Shown piece by piece: positions 23,558 through 31,002 of a DNA stretch of 56,808 bases. Where the stretch lies: IMG/VR virus record IMGVR_UViG_3300020202_000006, positions 1 to 56,808 of that record. The stretch is one strand, 5' to 3'. Made by a program: the position numbers and the translations under genes. Origin of the DNA: a virus. Under the pieces are notes generated by a model that was not told the DNA's origin, made no database searches, and saw only the letters and a program-made list of their open reading frames with translations. Position 1 is the first letter of the stretch. Each line of letters begins with the position of its first letter.

Positions 23558-23806
23558 ATGGACGAGTTTTGGAGGTGGATGCTGGCGCTGGCGACGTTTT
23601 ACTGCGTGTTTGTCGGGATCTACGCGCCGGCGTTCCTCATCGAAAGCGGATGGAAGAACCGCGCGGTCGGCAGAGTCGCCGGAGGCGTGGTGCTGCTTTT
23701 TCTCTGGATGCTGGGACTCCTGGCGTTTTCCGTGCGCGAGGACGCGGCCCAGAAGGACACCAAGAAGAGCGAGACGACCCAAACGAGCGAGGTGACCAAT
23801 GGCTAA
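23558..23806 (+). CDS. Putative holin (two transmembrane helices)
   Basis: The 82-residue protein has two helices (about 7-30 and 42-62), a short basic turn and a charged hydrophilic C-terminus (REDAAQKDTKK). This matches class II holins in size and layout. AGCGAGGACAGCG precedes the ATG at 23558. It follows the terminase gene directly. The holin role is inferred, and two other membrane proteins of the window compete for it. Confidence 0.6.
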   Translation: MDEFWRWMLALATFYCVFVGIYAPAFLIESGWKNRAVGRVAGGVVLLFLWMLGLLAFSVREDAAQKDTKKSETTQTSEVTNG

Positions 23807-24086
23807 GACCCTGAAGAAGACGGAGGCCGCCCCCACGCGGACGGCGACGCACACGGCGGAGTTCCGCGACGGCGCGTGGCGCCTGCGCGAACGGGCCACC
23901 CTCAACGCCCGCAACTCGCACCCCATGCAGACCGCGGTGGAGCAGGCCGCCCTCTCCGCCGCCACCGTCGCCCTGGACGCGCTCATCGGCGGCGACCTCG
24001 CCGGCGTGGGCGCCCTGGCCGGCGACGGGCGGCCCGTCGAGGTGACCGTCACCATCTCCATCCCCGAGCCCGCGGAGGTGGAGTGA
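23799..24086 (+). CDS. Hypothetical protein
   Basis: The 95-residue protein has a Lys/Thr/Ala-rich N-terminus, then an Ala-rich helix and a C-terminal beta segment (VEVTVTISIPEP). It overlaps the holin-like gene by 8 nt and shares an A with the next start (TGATG). Function unknown. Confidence 0.6.
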   Translation: MAKTLKKTEAAPTRTATHTAEFRDGAWRLRERATLNARNSHPMQTAVEQAALSAATVALDALIGGDLAGVGALAGDGRPVEVTVTISIPEPAEVE

Positions 24087-24307
24087 TGGACCCCCTCGAA
24101 CCGCGCGACGAGGCCGTGGGCACGGCTCTCTATACGTTGCAACTCCCGATGACCGACGACGCGCTGCGAGAGCTGTGCGTCACCCTCACGCGAAACGCCA
24201 TCAATGACATGCGGGAGGAAGACGCGAACTACGGGCGGCTCATGGCGTCGGGCAGCCGCCTGGATGTATCGGTCATGGTGACCGTGCGGAAGGCGGTGGA
24301 GGCGTGA
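24086..24307 (+). CDS. Hypothetical protein
   Basis: The 73-residue protein MDPLEPRDEAVGTALYTLQL ends in LDVSVMVTVRKAVEA. Start and stop are coupled to both neighbours (TGATG and GTGA). Its C-terminal beta strand resembles that of the preceding protein, which hints at a small paralogous pair. Function unknown. Confidence 0.6.
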   Translation: MDPLEPRDEAVGTALYTLQLPMTDDALRELCVTLTRNAINDMREEDANYGRLMASGSRLDVSVMVTVRKAVEA

Positions 24308-24492
24308 ACATCGAAGTCACCAACGAGAAGCGGTACGCGACCAAGGACGATTCCGTCGTCCTGGTCGTTCACGGCGACGGCTCGGCCTCCCTGACGGTGG
24401 ACGACATCAGCCTGGACGAGATGTTCCTGACCCCCGACGCCGTGGAGGCGCTGGACGCCATCTTCGCCAAGGTGCGGGAGGCACGCCAGTGA
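24304..24492 (+). CDS. Small hypothetical protein
   Basis: The 62-residue protein starts at GTG in a GTGA overlap. It has three short strands and a helix: NEKRYATKDDSVVLVVHGDG and PDAVEALDAIFAKVREA. Function unknown. Confidence 0.6.
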   Translation: MNIEVTNEKRYATKDDSVVLVVHGDGSASLTVDDISLDEMFLTPDAVEALDAIFAKVREARQ

Positions 24493-24737
24493 TGAACTTC
24501 TCACTCGAAGCGCAGGCCACACTGAACCGTCTCGTCGGAGTGGTGCCCGGGATCCCCGCGCACGACACCGATGCGTACCGGACGCTGGCGTCGGCGTTTG
24601 TGCAGAGGCTTGAAAAGGCGTTCAAGGCGGGGTATGAGCGGGCCCAGCAGGACTTCGGCAAGAAGTGGCCCGTCGCGGACCCGGCATGGGACGAGGTGGT
24701 CCGCAAGGCGTACGCCGACGAGGAGGTGGCCCCATGA
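24492..24737 (+). CDS. Small helical hypothetical protein
   Basis: The 81-residue protein begins MNFSLEAQATLNRLVGVVPG and contains FVQRLEKAFKAGYERAQQDF. The ATG at 24492 shares a base with the preceding TGA. An alternative GTG lies one codon earlier. Function unknown. Confidence 0.6.
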   Translation: MNFSLEAQATLNRLVGVVPGIPAHDTDAYRTLASAFVQRLEKAFKAGYERAQQDFGKKWPVADPAWDEVVRKAYADEEVAP

Positions 24738-25045
24738 CCTCCGCCCTCTGGATCCTCGCCGGGCTCTGCGTCGTCTTCGTCGTGGCGATGGCCCTCAACG
24801 CCTGGAGCGAGCGCGAGTTCCGCAAGGCCCTCGCCGAGCGCGACGAGCGCCTGCTCGAACGCTTCGCCGACGCCGCCCTCGCCATCTCCGATCAGCACCG
24901 CGAGCTTCAGCAGCTCCGCATCTCGGCAGAGCACGCGGCACGGCGCCCCCCGGCAGCGTCGCCGGGGGGCCTGCCGTTCGTCCCCGCCGGCGCGGCGGAC
25001 ATGAACGACACCGTCGTCGCCTACCGCGGCGAGGAAGGCCCGTAG
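24734..25045 (+). CDS. Single-pass membrane protein with coiled coil (spanin-like)
   Basis: The 103-residue protein begins in an ATGA overlap. Residues 2-22 form a transmembrane helix (SALWILAGLCVVFVVAMAL), followed by a charged helix to about 60 (EREFRKALAERDERLLERFA). An N-in inner-membrane protein with a periplasmic coiled coil is the layout of an i-spanin. Its position after the holin-like gene agrees, but no o-spanin is evident beside it. Confidence 0.6.
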   Translation: MTSALWILAGLCVVFVVAMALNAWSEREFRKALAERDERLLERFADAALAISDQHRELQQLRISAEHAARRPPAASPGGLPFVPAGAADMNDTVVAYRGEEGP

Positions 25046-25061
25046 TCCCTGGGGGTGAGGC

Positions 25062-27119
25062 GTGCAGTTCAAGAACCCGGCGCAGTTCAAAGACTTCATC
25101 ACCGAGGCCCGCAGGAGCGCCGAGGGCTATCGCCTCGCCCTGGCCCAGCGCACCGCCATCGACGAGTGTTATTACGAGGCCGTCCAGTGGCTCACCGACG
25201 CGGCCTCCCGCTACGGCCACCTCAACACCTCCACCGGCCAGCTCTACACCTCCATCAACCCCGACATCCCCAAGCTCCGCGTCACCCGCAACCGCGTCAC
25301 CCGCTACATCTCGCAGGTCGCCGTCGCCACCCGCCCCGAGCGGCTGGAGTACAGCGTCCCCCCCTCGCCCCGCGACGCCGGGCCCGCCGGCGCCCACAAG
25401 GCCCAGCTCCTCGAAGACCTGCTCACCGCCGCGTCCGACGCCTGCGGGCTCGTCGAGGCCGCCCGCGTCGCCAACTTCCGCCGCTGCGTCACCGGCACCT
25501 ACGGCCTGGGCCTGGCCGCCAAGATCCAGCCCCGCCGCCTCTCCATCGCCGGGCAGGACGTGCAGATGCGGGACTCCAAGGTGGAGGCGTTCGCCTTCCA
25601 CCCCCTGCGGCTGGTCCTGGACCCCCACAACCAGAGCCCCGACCTGCGGCGACACGAGTACGTCGCGTACACCGACGTGTGGTCCGCCGCCAAGATCCGC
25701 CGGATGTACCCCGGCGTCACGCTCGACGAGAACATGCTCAAGACCGTGGGGAGCCTGACGCCCCACGAGCAGAACGCCCACGCGCTCAGCGCCGGGCGTC
25801 TCTTCCGGCGCTACGCCGACATGGCGAGCACCAAGGGCGCCCGCGTCTACCAGCTGCACTGCAAGGACGAGACGGGCCGCTTCGGGCTGATGTACTGCGC
25901 CATCGAGACCGCCGACGGCGAGTACCGGGTCGTCAATATGGAGGAGCCCGTCAGCCCCTTCGGCGGGTGCGGGCTCCCCCTGGTCCTGCTGCACGCGACC
26001 CCCCGCGCGGACGCGATGTGGTCCGTCTCGGACGTGTCGCTCATCAAGGACGACCAGGACTCGGTCAACCTGGCCTACTCGATGTGGTGGCGGACGCTCC
26101 AGCGGTACACCGCCCCGCAGTGGGTGGTGGACCTGCGGTTCTTCGGGAACCCCTCCCAGACCGAGGACGTCACCCACCTCTTCCACAACAAGGTCGGCGC
26201 CATCATCCAGGGCAAGCCGACGATGGACGCCAAGCCCCCGCAGCTCGTGGCGCCCCCGCCCCCGCAGGCGGCGATCATGGAGTCCGCCGACCGCGCCGAC
26301 CGGGACATGGCGGCCAACACCAGCGTCCCCGACCAGAAGTACGGCCAGGGCGTCAAGAGCCACGTCCCCGACGCCGCGTACCAGACCCTCCTCCGCCAGG
26401 CCGACCACAAGCACGCCGCCCGCGTCAGCGACGACAGCGCGGCCTACGTCGCCTTCGCCCAGATGCTCCTGGGCACCACCCTCCGCGAGGTCCACGCGCA
26501 GACCCCCTCGACGCTGGCGATGCTCGCCAAGGCCGGATTCGACGGGGAGGATTTCTCGGCCCTCCTGGAGTGCGACCCCGGCGCCGACTACGCCGTCGAA
26601 CTCAGCGAGAGCAGCGTGCGGTTCCGGTCGGCGGCCGAGAAGCGCGAGGAGTTGCAGACCGCCGCCCAGGTCCAGATGGTCACGCCGTACCAGTACCGCC
26701 GGGCGATGGCGGACCTGGACATGGCGCTCACCACCGAGGACGCGGAGATGACGCGGAAGATCCAGCGCGCCATCGTCCGCCTCTTGCAGGGCGTCCCCTG
26801 GCGGCCCCTGGACCTGGGGGAGTTCAACGAGTGGTGCCTGGCCGAACTCCGCAAGGCCCAGTTCGACCGCCGGGCCGAGCAGGACGAGTCCGTGGCGACG
26901 CTGGTGCAGGAGGCCATCGCCGTCCAGACCCAGCTCGGCGTCCAGGCGGCCATGATGCAGGCCCAGGCCGAGGCCCCCCCGGCCCCGCAGGCGGCCCCCG
27001 GGGCGGATACGCAACAGAATACGCAACAGCCGCCCCAACTCCTGTCCGATGTGTTGGCTATGCTATCGGGTGAGACAAGCAATAGCGGCGGCCAGGCGGC
27101 CCAACCCGCTGTTGCGTAA
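25062..27119 (+). CDS. Portal protein
   Basis: This 685-residue protein, with GTG start, lies between terminase and scaffold, where a portal is expected. The length and helical layout fit the large portals of P22-like phages, with an N-terminal adaptor region, a central stem region (SVSDVSLIKDDQDSVNLAYS about 325-345) and a long helical C-terminus rich in Gln, Ala and Pro (about 620-685). It would form the dodecameric DNA gate. The assignment rests on position, size and general character. Confidence 0.8.
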   Translation: MQFKNPAQFKDFITEARRSAEGYRLALAQRTAIDECYYEAVQWLTDAASRYGHLNTSTGQLYTSINPDIPKLRVTRNRVTRYISQVAVATRPERLEYSVPPSPRDAGPAGAHKAQLLEDLLTAASDACGLVEAARVANFRRCVTGTYGLGLAAKIQPRRLSIAGQDVQMRDSKVEAFAFHPLRLVLDPHNQSPDLRRHEYVAYTDVWSAAKIRRMYPGVTLDENMLKTVGSLTPHEQNAHALSAGRLFRRYADMASTKGARVYQLHCKDETGRFGLMYCAIETADGEYRVVNMEEPVSPFGGCGLPLVLLHATPRADAMWSVSDVSLIKDDQDSVNLAYSMWWRTLQRYTAPQWVVDLRFFGNPSQTEDVTHLFHNKVGAIIQGKPTMDAKPPQLVAPPPPQAAIMESADRADRDMAANTSVPDQKYGQGVKSHVPDAAYQTLLRQADHKHAARVSDDSAAYVAFAQMLLGTTLREVHAQTPSTLAMLAKAGFDGEDFSALLECDPGADYAVELSESSVRFRSAAEKREELQTAAQVQMVTPYQYRRAMADLDMALTTEDAEMTRKIQRAIVRLLQGVPWRPLDLGEFNEWCLAELRKAQFDRRAEQDESVATLVQEAIAVQTQLGVQAAMMQAQAEAPPAPQAAPGADTQQNTQQPPQLLSDVLAMLSGETSNSGGQAAQPAVA

Positions 27120-27176
27120 GAGCCGGACCCAACCCGCGGCCTGTTGCTTGTGGCGGTCCTGCTTCGGAGACGTTCC

Positions 27177-27998
27177 GTGAGCGATCTTGCTAGCCAGGGT
27201 GTCGGTGCGGCCGGGCAACCCGCGCAATCCGCGGCCCCGCAACCCGCGCAGGCCGGAGGCGTGCAGGCGCCGTCTTTCAACCCCGAGGAGGTCGGGCGTT
27301 GGAAGCGAGGGGCCGAGCAGTACGAGGGCGTGCGGGGCTTTGTGACCAAGGCCCAGCAGTTCGGGATCAAGGGCGAGAAGGAACTCGAAGCGTGGGGTCC
27401 GTTGGTGACCCACGCGCAGAGGCAAGGCTGGGGGCCCGACCGGCTCATGGCCGCCTTCTTTCCCCAGCAGCCCGAGCCGCAGCACGCCCAGAGCCAGTTC
27501 GACCCCGAGGAGTTCGAGAAGGGCCTGATGGAGAAGCTGTCGGCGCGGGAACGCGAGAGGATGGAGAAGGAGCATCAGCGGGCGCTGGACGCCGAGTACG
27601 GCGAGCTGGCGGACGAAAAGCTCTTCGCCTCCCACCTCAAGGGCGTCCCCAAGCCGCTCCAGCCCCTCTACGCCGAACTGCTCCGCGCGCGGTATTCCGC
27701 GGCGCGCCAGCCGTACCCCGAGGACCACGCCCTGAAAGGGATGCACGGGCCCGCGGGGCGGACCTTCCTGGACTCCGTCCCCAAGACCATCGCGGAGTGG
27801 GACAAGGCCGTCAAGGCCGCCCAGATGAACGCGATCGCGGAGGCCGCGCAGAAGCCCGGCGCCGCGCCCCCCGCCGGGAGTGCCGGCGGCCAGGGGGCAC
27901 CTGACAAGACCAAAGACCCTCGGCGGGCCCAGGGCCTGCCGAGCAGAGAGGAGATCGAGGCGTCGCACGCGCAGCGGGTTGCCGCGCGGTCGCGCTGA
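27177..27998 (+). CDS. Capsid scaffolding protein
   Basis: The 273-residue protein begins at GTG with GGAGA 6 nt upstream. The N-terminus is Ala/Gln/Pro-rich, and the middle is charged and helical (EKGLMEKLSARERERMEKEH). It lies between portal and major capsid genes. Low complexity, charge and position are typical of a scaffold that guides prohead assembly and then exits. Confidence 0.75.
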   Translation: MSDLASQGVGAAGQPAQSAAPQPAQAGGVQAPSFNPEEVGRWKRGAEQYEGVRGFVTKAQQFGIKGEKELEAWGPLVTHAQRQGWGPDRLMAAFFPQQPEPQHAQSQFDPEEFEKGLMEKLSARERERMEKEHQRALDAEYGELADEKLFASHLKGVPKPLQPLYAELLRARYSAARQPYPEDHALKGMHGPAGRTFLDSVPKTIAEWDKAVKAAQMNAIAEAAQKPGAAPPAGSAGGQGAPDKTKDPRRAQGLPSREEIEASHAQRVAARSR

Positions 27999-28018
27999 GG
28001 CTCCGGGAGTGAAGGCTC

Positions 28019-29422
28019 ATGGCCGAGCCCCTTGACAGTGCAGTCTTTCTGGAAGACGCGACCGCGATCGTCCAGCAGCAATACTTCGGGAAGTACGAGG
28101 AGCAGTACGCCGACCGCTTCGGCTCGGTGACCAACAAGCTCTTCACGCCCGAGTCCGAGGCGATCTCGGGCGACGGCAAGACCATGCAGTTCGAGCTGGG
28201 GCCCGCCGACAGCGTGCGCTTCCAGATCGACCCGCTGGGCAACATCGCCAACCCCCAGAACCTGGAGGCCGGCACGCTCAAGGTGCGGTGGAACCGCACC
28301 AACACGGCGCTGCACGACTTCACGCTGGCGACCGCCCGCGTGCAGTTCGACATCTACACGATCGAGAACCACGCCAGGGGCACCATCGTCGACCTGGCCG
28401 ACCGGATCTACCGCTCGGTGCAGGACGACTTCGACGAGAAGCTGGCGATCATGCGGCACGCCGGTCGCACCGCCCAGCTCTGCCTCGTCGACGGCACGCC
28501 CCGGCAGAACGACCGCGAGACGTGGGCCGACGCCGCCGCCACGCCCACCAACACCACGGGGATGCGGGTCAAGATCGACACCGGCTCGATCGCCACCATC
28601 CGCCCCAACGGCCGCTACGACTTCATCCGCCCCGCCACCGGCGCCGTCATCGCCGGCAACGTGCGCTGCACGGACATCCCCAACTTCACCGAGAAGTCCG
28701 CGGGCTTCGAGTTCATCACCTCGGGCCTGACGGGCGAGCTGTCCACCGGCAACCTGGCCAACGTCGCGGACAACGACATCGTCGTCTTCTCCGGCACGTA
28801 CAACCAGGGCATCTGGTCCTTCGGCGCGTACTTCTCGGCCCCCTCCGCGGGCGAGACGTTCATCGGCGGCATGGACCGCACCGACGCCGGCAACCGCTGG
28901 GCGATCACCCAGCGGCTCGACGCGGCCAGCGCGCGGATCAACAAGTCGCACTTCAACGACATGGCCATCGCCATGGGCTTCCTCTCCGAGAAGCGCCGCG
29001 CCGGCACGGTGTGGATGTCGGACCCGACCCAGCACCAGCGCCTCCGCGAGGAGCTGGGCGAGGAGTCGTTCATCCAGCTCCCCATCGGCGACGACCGCGC
29101 CGAGCGCTTTATGAACTTCGGGTCCGTCGGCCTGAACTACCAGCACGGCACGTTCGGCACGGTGAAGATCGTGTCCGACGGCCTGGCGCGGCAGGACCGC
29201 ATCCTGATCCTCCAGAACGACACGTGGAAGGCGCTGTACTACGGCTGGAAGGGCCTGCGCGCCCTGCCCGCCGACGGCGGCGGCCACTGGTACCGGATGA
29301 ACCAGGGCACGCCCAACACCGGCCGCGGCCTCATCAAGTGCGCGGACTGGGCCGGCAACTGCTGCGATTGGTGCACCCGCCCGTGGCAGAACGGCGTCAT
29401 CCACAGCCTCGCGGTCTCCTGA
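28019..29422 (+). CDS. Major capsid protein
   Basis: The 467-residue protein directly follows the scaffold, with GGGAGTGAAGGCTC before the ATG. A helical N-terminus (EDATAIVQQQYFGKYEEQYA) is followed by alternating strands and helices. Its C-terminal part is Trp- and Cys-containing (CADWAGNCCDWC, about residues 440-451). An HK97-type fold is expected for this gene order. The Cys cluster may allow disulfide or metal stabilisation of the shell, which is unusual. Confidence 0.82.
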   Translation: MAEPLDSAVFLEDATAIVQQQYFGKYEEQYADRFGSVTNKLFTPESEAISGDGKTMQFELGPADSVRFQIDPLGNIANPQNLEAGTLKVRWNRTNTALHDFTLATARVQFDIYTIENHARGTIVDLADRIYRSVQDDFDEKLAIMRHAGRTAQLCLVDGTPRQNDRETWADAAATPTNTTGMRVKIDTGSIATIRPNGRYDFIRPATGAVIAGNVRCTDIPNFTEKSAGFEFITSGLTGELSTGNLANVADNDIVVFSGTYNQGIWSFGAYFSAPSAGETFIGGMDRTDAGNRWAITQRLDAASARINKSHFNDMAIAMGFLSEKRRAGTVWMSDPTQHQRLREELGEESFIQLPIGDDRAERFMNFGSVGLNYQHGTFGTVKIVSDGLARQDRILILQNDTWKALYYGWKGLRALPADGGGHWYRMNQGTPNTGRGLIKCADWAGNCCDWCTRPWQNGVIHSLAVS

Positions 29423-29474
29423 TCTGCTGTTCTCGCTCCCCCTCGCGCTTCGCAAGGAGCGCGGGGGGTTTCAG

Positions 29475-29933
29475 ATGACGTACGACCGACGCTATCCGTG
29501 GATGGCCCCCATCGACCGCGCGGGCTTCCGCTTCGGACTCGACGCCCTGCGCGTGCGCAGGAACGCGGGCGAGGTGGCCAAGCGCACCGGCACCAACGCC
29601 TTCTACAACGCCGCGCGCGACGAGGTGCTGTTCGCCTACGGCGACGAGCCCTGCGGCGGGCCGCTGGCGGTGGGCGCCGAGGAGGTGCAGCGCTGGCACC
29701 AGGGCCGCATCGACGACGCCGTGCTCTACGTGAACATGGGCAAGGCCGACCGGCGCGAGAAGGACCGCATCGCCGAGCGGAACGCGCGGCTGGAGAAGCG
29801 GCAGCGGGAAGAGAAGCGCGACAAGGAGCTGGCCGACCGTCGGCCGGACGCAACCGACTACGCCGGCTTCCTCGACCGGGAGCGGCGCGGCACCCGCAAG
29901 GTGGTGTCGTGTAGTGCAGGAGTGACCCCATGA
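29475..29933 (+). CDS. Putative head-associated basic protein
   Basis: The 152-residue protein begins MTYDRRYPWMAPIDRAGFRF, has GTNAFYNAARDEVLFAYG and ends in a long basic helix (about 95-125, KADRREKDRIAERNARLEKR). It sits between the major capsid gene and a small beta protein, so it is likely virion-associated. Function unknown. Confidence 0.6.
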   Translation: MTYDRRYPWMAPIDRAGFRFGLDALRVRRNAGEVAKRTGTNAFYNAARDEVLFAYGDEPCGGPLAVGAEEVQRWHQGRIDDAVLYVNMGKADRREKDRIAERNARLEKRQREEKRDKELADRRPDATDYAGFLDRERRGTRKVVSCSAGVTP

Positions 29934-30268
29934 GCATGTGGAGCCGTCTCAAGTCCCTGGCCGGCGGCGACCGGACGCGGTACACGCTGGCCTCCGCCGC
30001 GGCCCTCGCCATCCCCGACGACACCAACTTCGTCACCGTCACGGGCACCACCGCCGTCACGTCCCTGAGCGTGACGGCGAGCGCGCGCAACCGTGAGATC
30101 ACGATCCTCGGCGGCGCCAGCGCGGCCGTCAGTTTCACCAACACCAACAGCCCCTCGGCGGGACAGATGTACCTCCGCGGGTCCGACCGGCTTGTGTCGG
30201 AGGATGTCGTGCTCAAGCTGCTTGTGAAGGCGGACGGCACGGTCACGCTCATCAGTTTCACCGGCTGA
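29930..30268 (+). CDS. Putative head decoration / beta-rich protein
   Basis: The 112-residue Thr/Ser/Val-rich protein has repeated strands (NFVTVTGTTAVTSLSVTASA) typical of small capsid decoration or fibre beta domains. It starts in an ATGA overlap. The family is not recognised. Confidence 0.6.
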   Translation: MSMWSRLKSLAGGDRTRYTLASAAALAIPDDTNFVTVTGTTAVTSLSVTASARNREITILGGASAAVSFTNTNSPSAGQMYLRGSDRLVSEDVVLKLLVKADGTVTLISFTG

Positions 30269-30338
30269 ACCCCGGCTCGTCGCCGGGGCCGACACCCAGG
30301 GCGCGGGGTAACGCGCCGTCAGTTGCAAGGAGCGCAAC

Positions 30339-30962
30339 ATGTCCGCACCGTCCACCACCCCCAGCACCACCTTCGAGTCGAGCGCCGCGTGGTACAGCGG
30401 CCGGAAGGCCATCCGCTACCGCCAGCGCGTGACCCTCACGCACGGCCAGAGCATCATCGCCTGCGGCTTCAACATCCCGGCCAAGAGCCGGGTCATCCAC
30501 TCCCACGTCCGCAACGCCGGCACCAACAACGCCGTCTCGGGCGCCATCGGCGGCACGGCCCCCAACGCCGTCGCGCTGGTGATGTTCCCGACCTCCAACG
30601 CCGCGGCCACCTCGGTCCTGACCGCCTCGCCCACCACGGCGAGCCAGTCCAACCCCGGCGGCACCAACGGCTACATGCTCGCCATCACGCCCGGCACCGG
30701 CACGTCCGAGACCAACGGCGTCTGGCGCGGGCCCCCGCTCATCGAGACGATGGCGACCAACGCCCCCGGCGTCAACCGCAACCCCGTCGACGCCTTCCTC
30801 GCGCTCGTGCCGGCGCACACCTCGTCCAACCGCATCCAGGTCAACAGCGCCGCGACCGACTCGGGGTACTACTTCGGCACCACCAACGCCGCGAACACCA
30901 GCTCCCCGGGCTCGGTCGACGTGGTCCTCTACGTCGAGACGTACGACGACTACCCGTCCTGA
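30339..30962 (+). CDS. Putative virion surface protein
   Basis: The 207-residue Ser/Thr/Asn/Ala-rich protein is mostly beta strands, with GRKAIRYRQRVTLTHGQSII near the N-terminus. GGAGCGCAAC precedes the ATG. It is likely a major decoration or second capsid protein given its position and composition. No catalytic motif is visible. Confidence 0.6.
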   Translation: MSAPSTTPSTTFESSAAWYSGRKAIRYRQRVTLTHGQSIIACGFNIPAKSRVIHSHVRNAGTNNAVSGAIGGTAPNAVALVMFPTSNAAATSVLTASPTTASQSNPGGTNGYMLAITPGTGTSETNGVWRGPPLIETMATNAPGVNRNPVDAFLALVPAHTSSNRIQVNSAATDSGYYFGTTNAANTSSPGSVDVVLYVETYDDYPS

Positions 30963-31002
30963 GCGGGCGGGCCGGATCCTGTATCAAAAGGGAAACACAG
31001 GA

